Of a DNA stretch of 62,076 nucleotides, positions 12,265 to 21,951 are shown in pieces; position 1 is the first letter of the stretch, and each line of letters opens with the position of its first letter. The position numbers and the translations under genes were made by a program. Location: NCBI GenBank assembly GCA_001179505.1, contig CDMY01000646.1, positions 82,951-145,026 of the forward strand, written 5' to 3'. Below the pieces are notes generated by a model. That model ran no database searches. It had not been told where the DNA came from and saw nothing but the letters and a program-made list of their open reading frames with translations. The DNA is from Vitrella brassicaformis. Its lineage: Eukaryota > Sar > Vitrellaceae.

Positions 12265-14223
12265 CTATGCCAGTGCATAGGCCTCCAGTTCGTCGAGGTC
12301 GAAGTACCAGCCCCTGACACTTGCAGGGGAAAAGCCTGCCTGACTAATCGTCTCCCAGCCGGGCACGTGCACCTTGGCCCTCTCCCAGGTCGGCCAGAAG
12401 CTGGACGGCGCAAAGGCGTGGCATCGCTTCAGCGAGTGCAGCATCGCGACATTGACTGAAGGGGGGCGCTGGCCGGCCGACGAGGGGAGGATGCCCATGT
12501 CGAAGCCCGACACAACGAGGAGTGCCCTCACGGTGGTGCCCTTGGCTGTAATGTCATCCTCCACACGCAGCTGTCGCAGCCCAGCAAGATGTAACTTACT
12601 GCCGCCGAGAAGGCCTTCCTCTTGTCGATACCCGGCCGGCCTCTTAAGCTTGAACAAAGCCGTCTTGGCTTCCACCTCGGACCCGTTGTCGGCCGTCACG
12701 TCGATCTGGCCAGCAATGGCCACGGCGAAGAGCTCCCCAGTGCCCTCAACGCGACCCATGAGCAGCAGAGGCGAGTGGCCTTTGACTGCATCGAGAAACT
12801 GCGCCCATCGCCAGCCATCCACTGAGGCACGGTAGAGGCGCTTGATGGGCTCCCCCAGCCGTGCCGGAATCGCCCTTAGATGCGCCACATGAGGGTCGAG
12901 GTCGTCGGTGGCTTTGACTGTGTCCCATTCGGAGTTTCGGATGAAGTCAATATGCTCCTGCGTGAGCAGCCAGTCTCCCTCTCCCGGCGACAGATAGACG
13001 CTCGAGTCGATGCCGAAGAGGTCCAGAGTTTCCCGGTACTCGCTGAGGTCGGAGGCGCCCATCGACTGACGCACATCCTCGATGCTTGGAGGCCGACTGC
13101 ATGGACACACAGCACACGACATCCATCCAGGCAGTCAATCAGTCTGTGTGTCTAGGGCGTGGCTGCATGAGCGAACGTCTCACCTTTGGATGCTGGCTCG
13201 CACGGCGAGATCCACCACGCGGCGGACACAGTCGAGCGGACACACACTTGAACGATCATACCTGAAAGACAGACAGACACGGTGATGGTAGGCCAACGCA
13301 TTAATGCGTACGTACGTGTTGAATCGTCTGAAGAAGTTGGAAGTCTCTCCGAGAGCTCGAGACGCCCCGACCGTCACTGTCACCTTCCAGGCGATCACAT
13401 CGAGGGTCACCAGCTGATCAAGCCAACCAACGCACAATGGCATAAGCCAGCTGAGGCGCCTGTCCCGTGCCCTCTCACCTCATTGTCATCTTTGCTGGGC
13501 GATCTGAGCAGAGGTTTGATTGCCCGCAGGCGGCCCATGTCGGCTTCAGTGCTGTCTGTAGAACGGTCTCTTTGCTGGTCCGTGGGGACCCGCAAGAGCA
13601 TGTTGACCCAATAACTGACATGACGGACAACGTTGATAGATAGCATCATGCAGCACGTTGTTGTGTGAAGACACCCACCCACTCTCTCACCCACCTGAAT
13701 GGCAAGTCCCTCTTCTGTGCATCAGACAGACCCATGTCGTCGACGCTGATGGCACCCTGCTCGTACCGCGTCAGCTTCTCGACCATCCTGATTTAACACA
13801 TCCATTCAGCCATGGCGGCCACCAATCAACGGACACCCACGTGCCGTACCAGTTGAATGCTGGCGCGTACACCGGGAGGAACCAGCGGCCATGAGCATCA
13901 CGGACGAATTCATCGTCGACTTGGCCAGAGAAGAGGGTCGCCATCACGCTGCCCTTGACGGCGCACAGTGTGGACCGCTTGACGCTGAGGCACTCGCCGC
14001 TGATGTTGAGATCAATCCACTGCGCCATCGTGCCCGCCGGCACCTCATGGTCGTCCACCAGACGGAGGGCAGGCGCCTTGACGGCTGGATCTGTCGATGA
14101 GATGAGGCTGCATCCAGCCGTCTTGTCGTCCTCAGGTGACCGAGATGCATCGTTGCCACTCACAGTCGCTCGAGGAATACACGAAGGCCTGAAGGGGGCA
14201 TAGCATCTGGCGAATAGCCTCAT
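12265..14223 (-). CDS. BTB (T1-like) and TLDc domain protein
   Basis: Minus-strand gene with seven or so exons. The N-terminal part reads IDLNISGECLSVKRSTLCA followed by GSVMATLFSG and DAHGRWFLPVYAPAFNW. This is the BTB/T1 pattern of KCTD-type proteins: LNVGG-like strand, Ser/Thr, first helix, DxxGRxFIDR-like turn. The last large exon (13090-12265) has IPARLGEPIKRLYRASVDGW, then WAQFLDAVKGHSPLLLMGR and GELFAVAIAGQID, fitting a divergent TLDc domain (LYRASRDG and GxxFGGY-like strands). BTB-TLDc proteins are expected to act as Cullin-3 adaptors or oxidation-related factors; the partner is unknown here. The first in-frame ATG is at 14223. The frame stays open upstream to 14337 without an ATG, so an upstream exon is possible. 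Confidence 0.72.
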
Positions 14224-14458
14224 CCTTGCCCTCGCGATCGCCAGATCTTCGCCTTTTTTCAGCTCGCAAGTGAATGACGAAATGAGACTGGGCTTGTGGA
14301 GTCCGCTGCCCTTCCTATGCTTTGCGGCTATGCTCAAAATGGGATTTGCAGCTCTTTTTCGCGAGTCAACGGGTTCACGAGATGATCTATCGTTCGCAGT
14401 TCATCGAGGGCCACTGCCGCCACTACAGAGGCGTCGTGCAGCAGCAAGTCGACACCGA

Positions 14459-15649
14459 ATGATGAAGATGCAGTCCATCGATGAGAGCATGTCATTGATC
14501 CCATCCGCCATCTCTGCCCACCTTGCTGTGCTGCTGGATCAACCGCCTGAGAGTCCCTACATGGCATCGCCTTCGTCTATCCCTCTCCCGTGGCAGCCGC
14601 TGTCCGTCGCCGTGTCGGCCGGCAGTGTGGCTGCTCCCGTGCTGGCATTCATTCTCTATGTCATCTTTCGAGTGGCCACCTACTTCAGCGTTCAGGTGCT
14701 CACCACCAGGGCACTGCAAAGCATGGTCAGCTTGGAAGAGACCACCGGGATACGGCCATCCATCCATCCTTCCTCATCTGTGTCCGTCGATTTCTCATCA
14801 GATCTTGCCTCGGAGCATTGTGGTCGAGATGGAGACTCGCGACGCAATCAACTTCTACTACTACCCGCGCGACGTGCTGCGGGTCACCTGCCCGGGGGTG
14901 GACAGCGGCAACAGCCTCAAGCAGAAGGCCGTCACGGAAGGCGCCCTGCAGAACAGACTGCCGATCGAGCCGCGGCAGGAGGCCTTTGTGGACCTGAAGG
15001 TGCCTGATGGGTCGGTGGATTGCGTCGTGTCCACCGGGGCCATCTCGCGTCATGTGGGCGACCCGCTGCCTTTGTTGATGAAGGCTGCTGAGCTCTTGAG
15101 GCCGGGGGGACAGCTGCTGCTGCTCGAGCCCATCAGGGGCGGCGGACCGGTCAGACAGTCAGTCAGTGGCCCAATAGATGAATCCTGACGGATGGCATCA
15201 TCTCTGTCTTTGCAGATCGGTGGGTTACGTGGTCTGCTTGGGTTCATTCACTCAGTGACAGCCATCGGCAGCAACCCAGGGAGAGACCTGGAAGGTCAGC
15301 CGGCAGACACACACGTCAACACATATTGTTCCACTCTCTCTGCGTGCGCCAGGTCTGATGGCGTCGGAGCCTCTGTGTGATGTGTTTGACTACGAAGTGG
15401 TGCAGGAGGGCGGCAACATACTCGACCCATTCGTCGTCGCAATCGCAAAAAGGTGCGCACACACAGATCACACCCATCATGGTGCACACATTAGTTGTTT
15501 GCGTGCGCAGGAAGGAGGCTGTCAGAAGCGAAGAGGACGCACCTGTCGGCGAGAAGGTGCCCATCACAGCCGAGAGGCGGCAGCAACTGAAGAAGGCCAA
15601 AACACAGACAGCGGGCAAACGCGGCACTGGCAAGGGGAGAAGAAGATGA
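14459..15649 (+). CDS. Membrane-anchored class I methyltransferase (type 11-like)
   Basis: Five exons starting with 14459-14725, which encodes a hydrophobic anchor (AAPVLAFILYVIFRVATYF). The second exon (14802 on) carries a Rossmann methyltransferase part with FYYYPRDVLRVTCPG, then PDGSVDCVVSTGAISRHVGD (motif II-type acidic strand) and AAELLRPGGQLLLLEPI. The last matches the LRPGGxLLLxE block of methyltransferase type 11 enzymes. Motif I is weak: the position expected for GxGxG reads VTCPGVDSGN. Later exons encode GLMASEPLCDVFDYEVVQ and a Lys/Arg-rich tail ending at the TGA at 15647-15649. The layout recalls METTL7-type membrane methyltransferases; the substrate is unknown. The frame is open upstream to 14270, so the true start may be earlier and overlap the divergent BTB-TLDc gene. 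Confidence 0.7.
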
Positions 15650-15848
15650 GAAACGGGGAGATGAGGGTGGGCAGATTTTCCTCCGTATGCTGTGTGCGGG
15701 TGAAACCATAAATGTGGAGCGATGGAGATTTTTCCCCGTTGTTGAGTGTATCTGTTGAGGATCTTTGCGTGTCAGTTGGTCTGCGCGCATCCCAGAGACA
15801 CATCATTATGCGATGAATGGTAAAGTCCTCTTCATTTAACAATGGCAG

Positions 15849-16875
15849 CACGAACGCTCGCAGGAGCGAAGTGGCGCGTGAAGAGCAGACAACATCTCAG
15901 CAAATATAAAATGTAGGCAGCGTTCTTCACCGCCTCTCTCCCGCCCCACTGTCCCAACTGAGAGGCCTGGTCACGCCCTCCGGCTTGTTTCCCGACATGC
16001 CACGGGATGTTGGGCCTCAGGCTAGGATCGAAGGCGCAGAGGCTCTCACTGGCGACGGTAAGCAGCTCAAGAGCTGTCCACTTATCGGTTCGGCAGCGGT
16101 ATCTGATGCACACACAGACGGACACACGCATGGAGGTCAGGGGACGTGCCGTCACTTCCTTGGCTGACCTCTTTGCTACTACGGAGATGAGGGTCTCAAT
16201 GTCGACATCGAATCATTTGCTTGACATGATGCAGCGCTCGGGTGTCTGTTCAAGGGATACACAGAGAGGGAGGGGCAACAGGTGCGAGGATGGCTTGGCC
16301 ATTGCAGTCAGTGGATACGTTAAAGCGAGACCCGCCATGGAAGGGCCCCAACTGCACATCGCGATCAAACATCTCAGCCAACAGAAGCAACTGAGTTGGA
16401 TGGTGGGTGAATCAATCACTTACGGCGCTTTTGTCTTCGACCGACACAAAGAGGGTCGTGAATGGGCCGTGAGACAGGTTGCTGCCCTTCCTGCCGCCTG
16501 TGTGCTTCCACCTATATAGGCAGGACAGTAAGTAATGCAAAGCACATCGTCATTATCATCCTCGTACTGACACACGCACAAACGAATACACGTACATATC
16601 TTGTGTGAGCTCAAATCGTATGGCCCCCCGCTGCTGGGTGTGTGCGAAGGGGGAGTGATCGGGACCGCTGGGGTGGTGGGGAAGAGAGAGAGACACACAC
16701 AGAGACGTCTATCTGCGCGTCTTCCATGTCTACCTTGATCGACGTGTCCCCTCCCAGACACAGCTTGAGCAAGTTATAGACGCGCTTGAATGTCATCTCA
16801 AGGGGGGAGCTCTCGTCACCTGCACACAGAGGAACATCAACACAAATGCGGCGATCCATCTATATGAACTATCAC
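15849..16875 (-). CDS. Unknown membrane-module paralog (member of local family), probably degraded
   Basis: Minus-strand exon-like pieces: SSPLEMTFKRVYNLLKLCLG near 16800, WKHTGGRKGSNLSHGPFTTL ending in VSVEDKSA just before a GTAAGT donor near 16434, and TDKWTALELLTVASESLCAF near 16070. The second piece aligns with WKRQDPQGCQDVFADVTAFF...HESA of the gene at 22.0-23.7 kb, and the first resembles LMFKALKLCLSKK at 18.3 kb. So this is a third member of the same local family. I could not join the exons into one frame. Function unknown. It could be a pseudogene. Confidence 0.35.
15898..15921 (-). repeat. 25-bp dispersed repeat, copy 1
   Basis: CAGCAAATATAAAATG followed by TAGGCAGC on the plus strand. 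Near-identical copies lie at 18791-18818 and 21959-21988. All three sit at the downstream end of a minus-strand gene module. Confidence 0.85.
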
Positions 16876-16900
16876 CGATGTGCTCACGCTGTATCTCGAC

Positions 16901-17446
16901 CTACACCGTCCCGTGCGACGGCTGGCGAAACCTCAGCGGCTGCCAGCTGCTGTAATCGTCGATGAAGTGCGGGTTGCGCATGGCCCAGGCAGCTACCACG
17001 GACATGTCGCCCTTCAGCCAGCCCCAGTTGGGCGGATTTCTTCTGAGGCCATCGGGCGTGTAGGTGTGGCTCTGTGTGGTCTTGTCGTGGGCTGCCTGGC
17101 AGACGGCGGCGGCGATGGCCTTGGGGTCGGAGAAGGGCTCAAATCTGTTGACCACGGCCTCAAACTCGTCGTCGAAGAGGTTCTCCGCGACGGCGTTGCT
17201 CACGCACAGGAGGAGATCGCCAGAATGAAGAAACTCCAGGCGGTACTTGTGCATGACCTGGCGAAGACAGCCGGGCGATGGGTTGGTGCGGTGGTAGCTG
17301 TCCGGAGGGCTGCTCAGCTGGCACGCGGCGTCAGCTGACTCAGCCGCCATGGAAGCCACACGGCCTCCATTCCTCTTTTTTCCACCTTGGCGCTGCTGTG
17401 GGTGACATAAAATCGCGTACATCTTGGCGATAGGGGCCTAGCCAGA
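16901..17446 (-). pseudogene. PTC7/PPM-type phosphatase C-terminal fragment with lost metal sites
   Basis: This frame encodes about 170 residues that align with the C-terminal third of the intact phosphatase at 51.4 kb. TNPSPGCLRQV matches VNPSPAVLRRS, and GDLLLCVSNAVAENLFDDEF matches GDLLLAMTDGVNDNLFHEQI. The tail GWLKGDMSVVAAWAM matches GKPDDISVGAAWV. In PPM phosphatases the TDG aspartate and the DD pair bind catalytic metal. Here TDG has become SNA and the first Asp of the DD pair is Gly, so catalysis is not expected. The N-terminal two thirds of the enzyme are absent. It lies directly downstream of a kinase N-lobe fragment and may be an exon of a chimeric gene. The stop is the TAG at 16901. 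Confidence 0.7.
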
Positions 17447-17529
17447 AACAAGTCAGTCATGTCTCTGGTGATACATACGTGGTGGGCGATGTGTGAATGG
17501 ATGACTGGATGGATGAATGGATGGATACC

Positions 17530-17998
17530 TATCTGAGGTTGAAGAGCGTCAATATGTGCTTCTCAAAGACGGCCAACGGCGGTCGCTCTATCTGCAGGAT
17601 CACATACTCGTCTCCTGCCTTCCACAGGAGCATACACACATGACATCACGTGTATGAGTGGGGAGAGGGACATGTCTGTCTGTCTGTCTGTCTGTGTTGG
17701 CTGACCGACCTCGCAGATTGCCCTTGAAGACCGTGCCGTACACGCCAGCGCCCAGGCAGTAGTCGGGGCGGAAACAGTGGGTGGCATATTCCAACTCCTG
17801 ATATGTATTTGGAGAGCACCCGCCACTGCCAATGGCGTGTATGGCATGTGCTCCCTCTATCTCCTCAACACCCACTTACGTCAAAGCGGTACTGCCATGA
17901 GTCGACGCACTTTCCCGAAGCCCACCAAGATGTGCTGCTCGAAGATGGCTGGCGGCACAAGATACACACAAGATACACACACACCACGTGTATGAGTT
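17530..17998 (-). pseudogene. Protein-kinase N-lobe module (glycine loop only), copy 1
   Basis: Three exon pieces on the minus strand: ASGKCVDSWQYRFD before a GTAAGT donor (about 17880), then ATHCFRPDYCLGAGVYGTVF (glycine-rich loop LGxGxYGxVFKG, around 17800-17710), then GHECAILQIERPPLAVFEKH (17620-17540). The beta-3 position that should read VAIK reads CAIL, so the ATP-anchoring lysine is missing. The last piece runs into an in-frame TAG directly before a GTATCC sequence. The same pieces, in the same order and with the same TAG, recur at 28.2-28.7 kb on the plus strand. No kinase C-lobe follows here. It may be the 3' part of the module at 18.0-18.8 kb. Confidence 0.65.
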
Positions 17999-18029
17999 TT
18001 CCGCAGTAGACTCACAGGCGGGCCCCAGT

Positions 18030-18790
18030 GTCTCTGTACTGTGGGTGAAGATGATGTCGTACAGCCATTCGATGACCTTTCTTGCCTTCTTCAGATATGA
18101 ACTGGTGGACCAAGGCAATCACCAACACCAGGACAGGACGGAGATCAGCACAATTGCCCAAGCCTGCACACAAAGGCGAAGAAAGGCATGAGCAGTCGTC
18201 GCTCGTAGGGCAAGGATGGAAGTCTTTGCGCTTTCTTTGATAGACACAACTTCAAGGCCTTGAACATCAGCTGCAGCGGCTGCATTGGCCTTTTTGGCGA
18301 GATGCTCATGGTCTCCTCCGCCTCGTGGTTGATCCGCGGTGCTAACTTACGGATGATCGTGTCGAGGCCGCCCAACAGCTGCGCACGAGTTGGGTAGGGG
18401 TCCAGCACGCAGAAAGGGGCAGAGATCTTATGGATGCCTGTGTGAACACACACAGACAGACATGAACAGCAGTGTGCTGTCGTGTGGGTGCATGCCCTGC
18501 TTGTAGTAGTGGATCTCTTTCTGGCGCATGGCACAGTAGTGGGCCAACACAGCCTTTAGGTCGTCCTTGGTCTGCTGAGTGAGGATGTCCTCCACAATCA
18601 GCTGCAAATAGAGCGACAACGCAAACACAGTGACGCACTTTCTGCGACTGACCGTGGTGTGTGCGTACCTTGCTTGTAGTGATGTGTGTTCTGCTGCATC
18701 GCACACGAGTGGCATCATTCCCTCCACCCTAATCCCTCCCCCCAAGGCCCCCCCCCCTCGAGCAGTGCCGTGAATGCACTCATGCATATG
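18030..18790 (-). CDS. Unknown membrane-module paralog upstream of kinase N-lobe
   Basis: Exon-like pieces in order on the minus strand: LIVEDILTQQTKDDLKAVLA continuing to MRQKEIHYYKQ (18600-18490), HKISAPFCVLDPYPTRAQLL (18440-18360), LMFKALKLCLSKK with LPSLPYERR (18300-18200), then a hydrophobic segment LVLVIALVHQFISEEGKK (18150-18080). The last aligns with TIALLYQFASEDGKK of the 22-23.7 kb gene, including the shared intron end CATGCCT...GTGTGCAG. Together with the kinase N-lobe just downstream it would form a receptor-like layout. Exon joins are uncertain and one donor is not canonical, so the gene may be degraded. Confidence 0.4.
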
Positions 18791-18818
18791 CCAGCAAATA
18801 TAAAATGTAGGCAGCAAT
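18791..18818 (-). repeat. 25-bp dispersed repeat, copy 2
   Basis: CCAGCAAATATAAAATG followed by TAGGCAGCAAT. It lies 30 bp beyond the stop of the kinase gene and just before the next module. Confidence 0.85.
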
Positions 18819-18847
18819 ATGATGGTGCTCGCCTCCCAGCTTCTCTG

Positions 18848-21800
18848 TCAGGCTCCTGGAGTAAAATATACGAGACACGTGAATGGAAGAAATGACACCG
18901 ACAGTAGATTAATGACCATTGTGCCCGAGGTGAATCTCGGCGCGCCCAATTCGCCGCGTCGACGTGGAGACAGACAAAGAGACACAGACCGACTGACTAA
19001 CAGGGGCGGTGGCGGGTTCGGGGGGGTTGGATCGCCACACGTGAGCGTGATCTTGGGGGCTGCCGGGGCCGTGGGTGGACGGCCACAGCGGGGCAATTCG
19101 TTGTCGGTGGGGGGCGGTGGCGCGTTTGGGGGGGGTTGGACGGGGCGGCCCGCAGTATATGCTGCTTTTGCAATCTCTCGGAGCTCCTTCAGCGCCTCCT
19201 GCGCCGACGGCCGTCTGTCGGGGTCCTCCGAAAGGCACCTAGGAAGGGATACATCCACGGACGGACAGTCAGTCAGTGAGTCCATAAGTTCCTCTATGTG
19301 TGCGTGACTGAATCTGGCGGCCGACAAAAATATGCACTCACCGAAGCGCCACATCGGCGACACGTGTGGCCGTCCTCGACGGCCACACATCGGATGCTGC
19401 CGAAGTGAGGGTCGCCCGTGTCAGCCTCTGGCCTCTCTGTGTATCCAAAGAGACATGCATCCCATGAGTGCATGTCGTATGACAACATGTATGTCTGTCT
19501 TGTATGTGCACACACGTGTCAACCTGCATACCTCGAATCTCTTCCCCGTCAGCATCTCCCTCATGACCGCCCCGAATGAGTACATGTCTGTCTTGGTCGT
19601 CACCCTACACCACAGAATGGCAGGAATGTTAAGTCATGGAGAAGGCATGCATGTCTTGATTCAGTTGGCCTACGGCTTGGATGCCACGACTTCGGGCGCC
19701 ATGTATACTCGTGTGCCTTCGGGGTGGCTCAGACGAAATGCTGCACCGATCAATTCAAGATACTCACTTTTCACGCAGTGCAGCAAGAGAACCGCTGAGT
19801 ACCTCCCGCCACTGCACTTACATTTGCCGGCGGTTAGCATTCGTGCACACCCGAGATCACACAGCTTGGCCTGGCGCCCTCCCCTCGTCAGCAGGATGTT
19901 CTCCAGCTTGATGTCCAAATGAACTACCGAGGGCCGCTGGCTTGAGGGGGGGCCGTGGAGGGCGCACAGCCCTGTGGCCGTGTCGATGAGAATGGCGAGC
20001 CGGTCACGCCAGTATAACAGCTCCGAGGAGCTCTCACCTGCATCCGCACAGACAGACAGACAGACAGACAGACATTCGCTTACTCACTCCATCAGCCTTC
20101 GGTGCCTTTGCCCCAACTTACGTGGCCACAGACGGCTCGTCAGGCTGCCGCCCTCGAGCAGCTCGTACAGCGGCCCAACGTCCTCGCACACACCCAGTAG
20201 CATGCACACGAACGGATTCCTGCACACACAAACCACACCACGCCACAGCATCTTCCACAGGCGCATGCATACGCACGCGTCTCCCTCTCTCTCTCTAATA
20301 TCTACCTGATCCGCCTAGCCACCTCCAGTTCACGCCATAGTCGCCTCTGGGCATATACTTGAGTGCGGTTGGCGTCCCTGCCAGATAAACCAGCCCAAAC
20401 CATCACAACGCAATAAAGGAAGGTGATCCAACCTTGTGGTCCATCTCATTTGTTCGTCTTTCCATCTACACCCGTTGCATATATTACCGAAACAGCCATG
20501 TCGGTATCACCATTGCGGAGGGATCTGAAGAAGACATGAGCCAACAGGTGGCACACAGCATGAGCCAGCCTTTCGTGCTCTCTCCCACCTGGGCGCATCC
20601 CACATGCTATCTGCACGGCAGTGTTGATCCACCGACATGTTTCTAGCTACTGCACGTGTGCGCATTCTGCTTACCGTCGGGCAGCTCAGTCTTCTCCACA
20701 CACGCCTCGCCCCCCACGCCCAGCACATGGCCGCTGCCACGTGCAGCTGCCGCCTCCTGCATGCAGAAAGCGAGAGAGCAACCGAGAGATACAACAGACG
20801 TGGACAGCAAGGATCTCTGTACTTGGTCTCCACGTGGCACCAACATCAGGTCGCCCGGGTCGCCTACACAGATCTGACCATTTGCGGCTGCCGAGCTGCT
20901 GCTGCCACTGGCTGGTGGTGGTGGTGGTGGTGGAGGCGGTGGCGGTGGTGAGCCATTGGTGTCATCCACGGTGAGGGACAGGGGCACAGAGGGAGCGGTG
21001 GTGTGGGCGGGGACAGCTGCTGCTGACGATGACCACGAAGAGGAAGGCGATGGGTGAATCGGCTGCTGCAGTTGTATTTGTCGCTCGCTGGCCGCCTGGT
21101 GCAACTGAGTAAGACGGTGCTGCTCAGAGGTGAGGTCATCCCACAGCTGAGACAGCGACTGGAGATCCAGAAACGACGCACCATTGGCACTGACACGACT
21201 GCACCACAGACGACAGAAATGGGTGCACACGGCTGCTGTCAGTGTGTGTGTGTGGTTGCTGACCTGTGTGGTGGTTGTGTTGATGAAAGCTGCGGTTTGA
21301 CCGTGAGCATCTCCCGCCCCAGCGGCGCCTCCGCCTCGCGCAGCCGACGCAACTCGGCGCCTTTCTCCTGCTCTGCACGCGCTGACCTGCACACATCAAC
21401 ATCCACATGACATCATCAGCGTCTCACCTGTGGCGTCTCCCGCCCTCTCTGCCTGGTTGCCTAGCTGACCTGGTCAGTACCGGTGCGCACCAAACCATCC
21501 CACCTTCCACGCCCACTTGTAGGTGGGAACACCACCCAGCCGATCGTCATCCAGTGGTGCACATGAAACACACATCATTCGTCGGCTGCTGAGTCGTGTC
21601 GTACATATGTCGAAAAGGCCCACGTTGCGGACATCCTCGAGCCAGCACTTGACATCATCGAGGTGTCCGCTTCCACAAAATCCGGCAGTACTGACATAGC
21701 TGCCCCGGTACTTCGTTTCCGCGTTTGCACTGGTAGCCCCGCACCTCTGTGAGCCTGCCTTGTTGATAAAACGGTCGAACTTCGACAGAAGACATCTGCA

Positions 21801-21940
21801 CACAAAGAGGAAGGGCAAGAGGAGTCTGTCAAACAACACCCCCACCAGCAAGCACGTGTGAGGCCGACTCACCCTGCTCGTCCCGCCGTCCCGCCCGTGA
21901 CACTGTCGACACGAGCCTCGTTGTCGGCCGATCGAAGCAT
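18848..21940 (-). CDS. TKL/receptor-like Ser/Thr kinase with degenerate N-lobe
   Basis: About twelve exons from the ATG at 21940 to a stop at 18848. The N-terminus has an unrecognised segment (SKFDRFINKAGSQRC to TYKWAWK), a coiled coil (QEKGAELRRLREAEA) and a Ser/Pro-rich stretch with poly-Pro. The kinase part is clear: GHVLGVGGEACVEKTELPD (glycine loop), LWRELEVARRI (helix C glutamate), CMLLGVCEDVGPLYELLEGG (hinge), VVHLDIKLENILL (catalytic loop), LCDLGCARML (metal motif), GTRVYMAPEVV, KTDMYSFGAVMREMLTG and ADVALRCLSEDPDRRPSAQE. The catalytic Asp, Lys, Asn and the DLG Asp are present. I find no VAxK lysine in the exon that should carry it, so activity is uncertain. The motif style is closest to plant and alveolate TKL/RLK kinases. 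Confidence 0.78.
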
Positions 21941-21951
21941 TTTCAAAGGGA

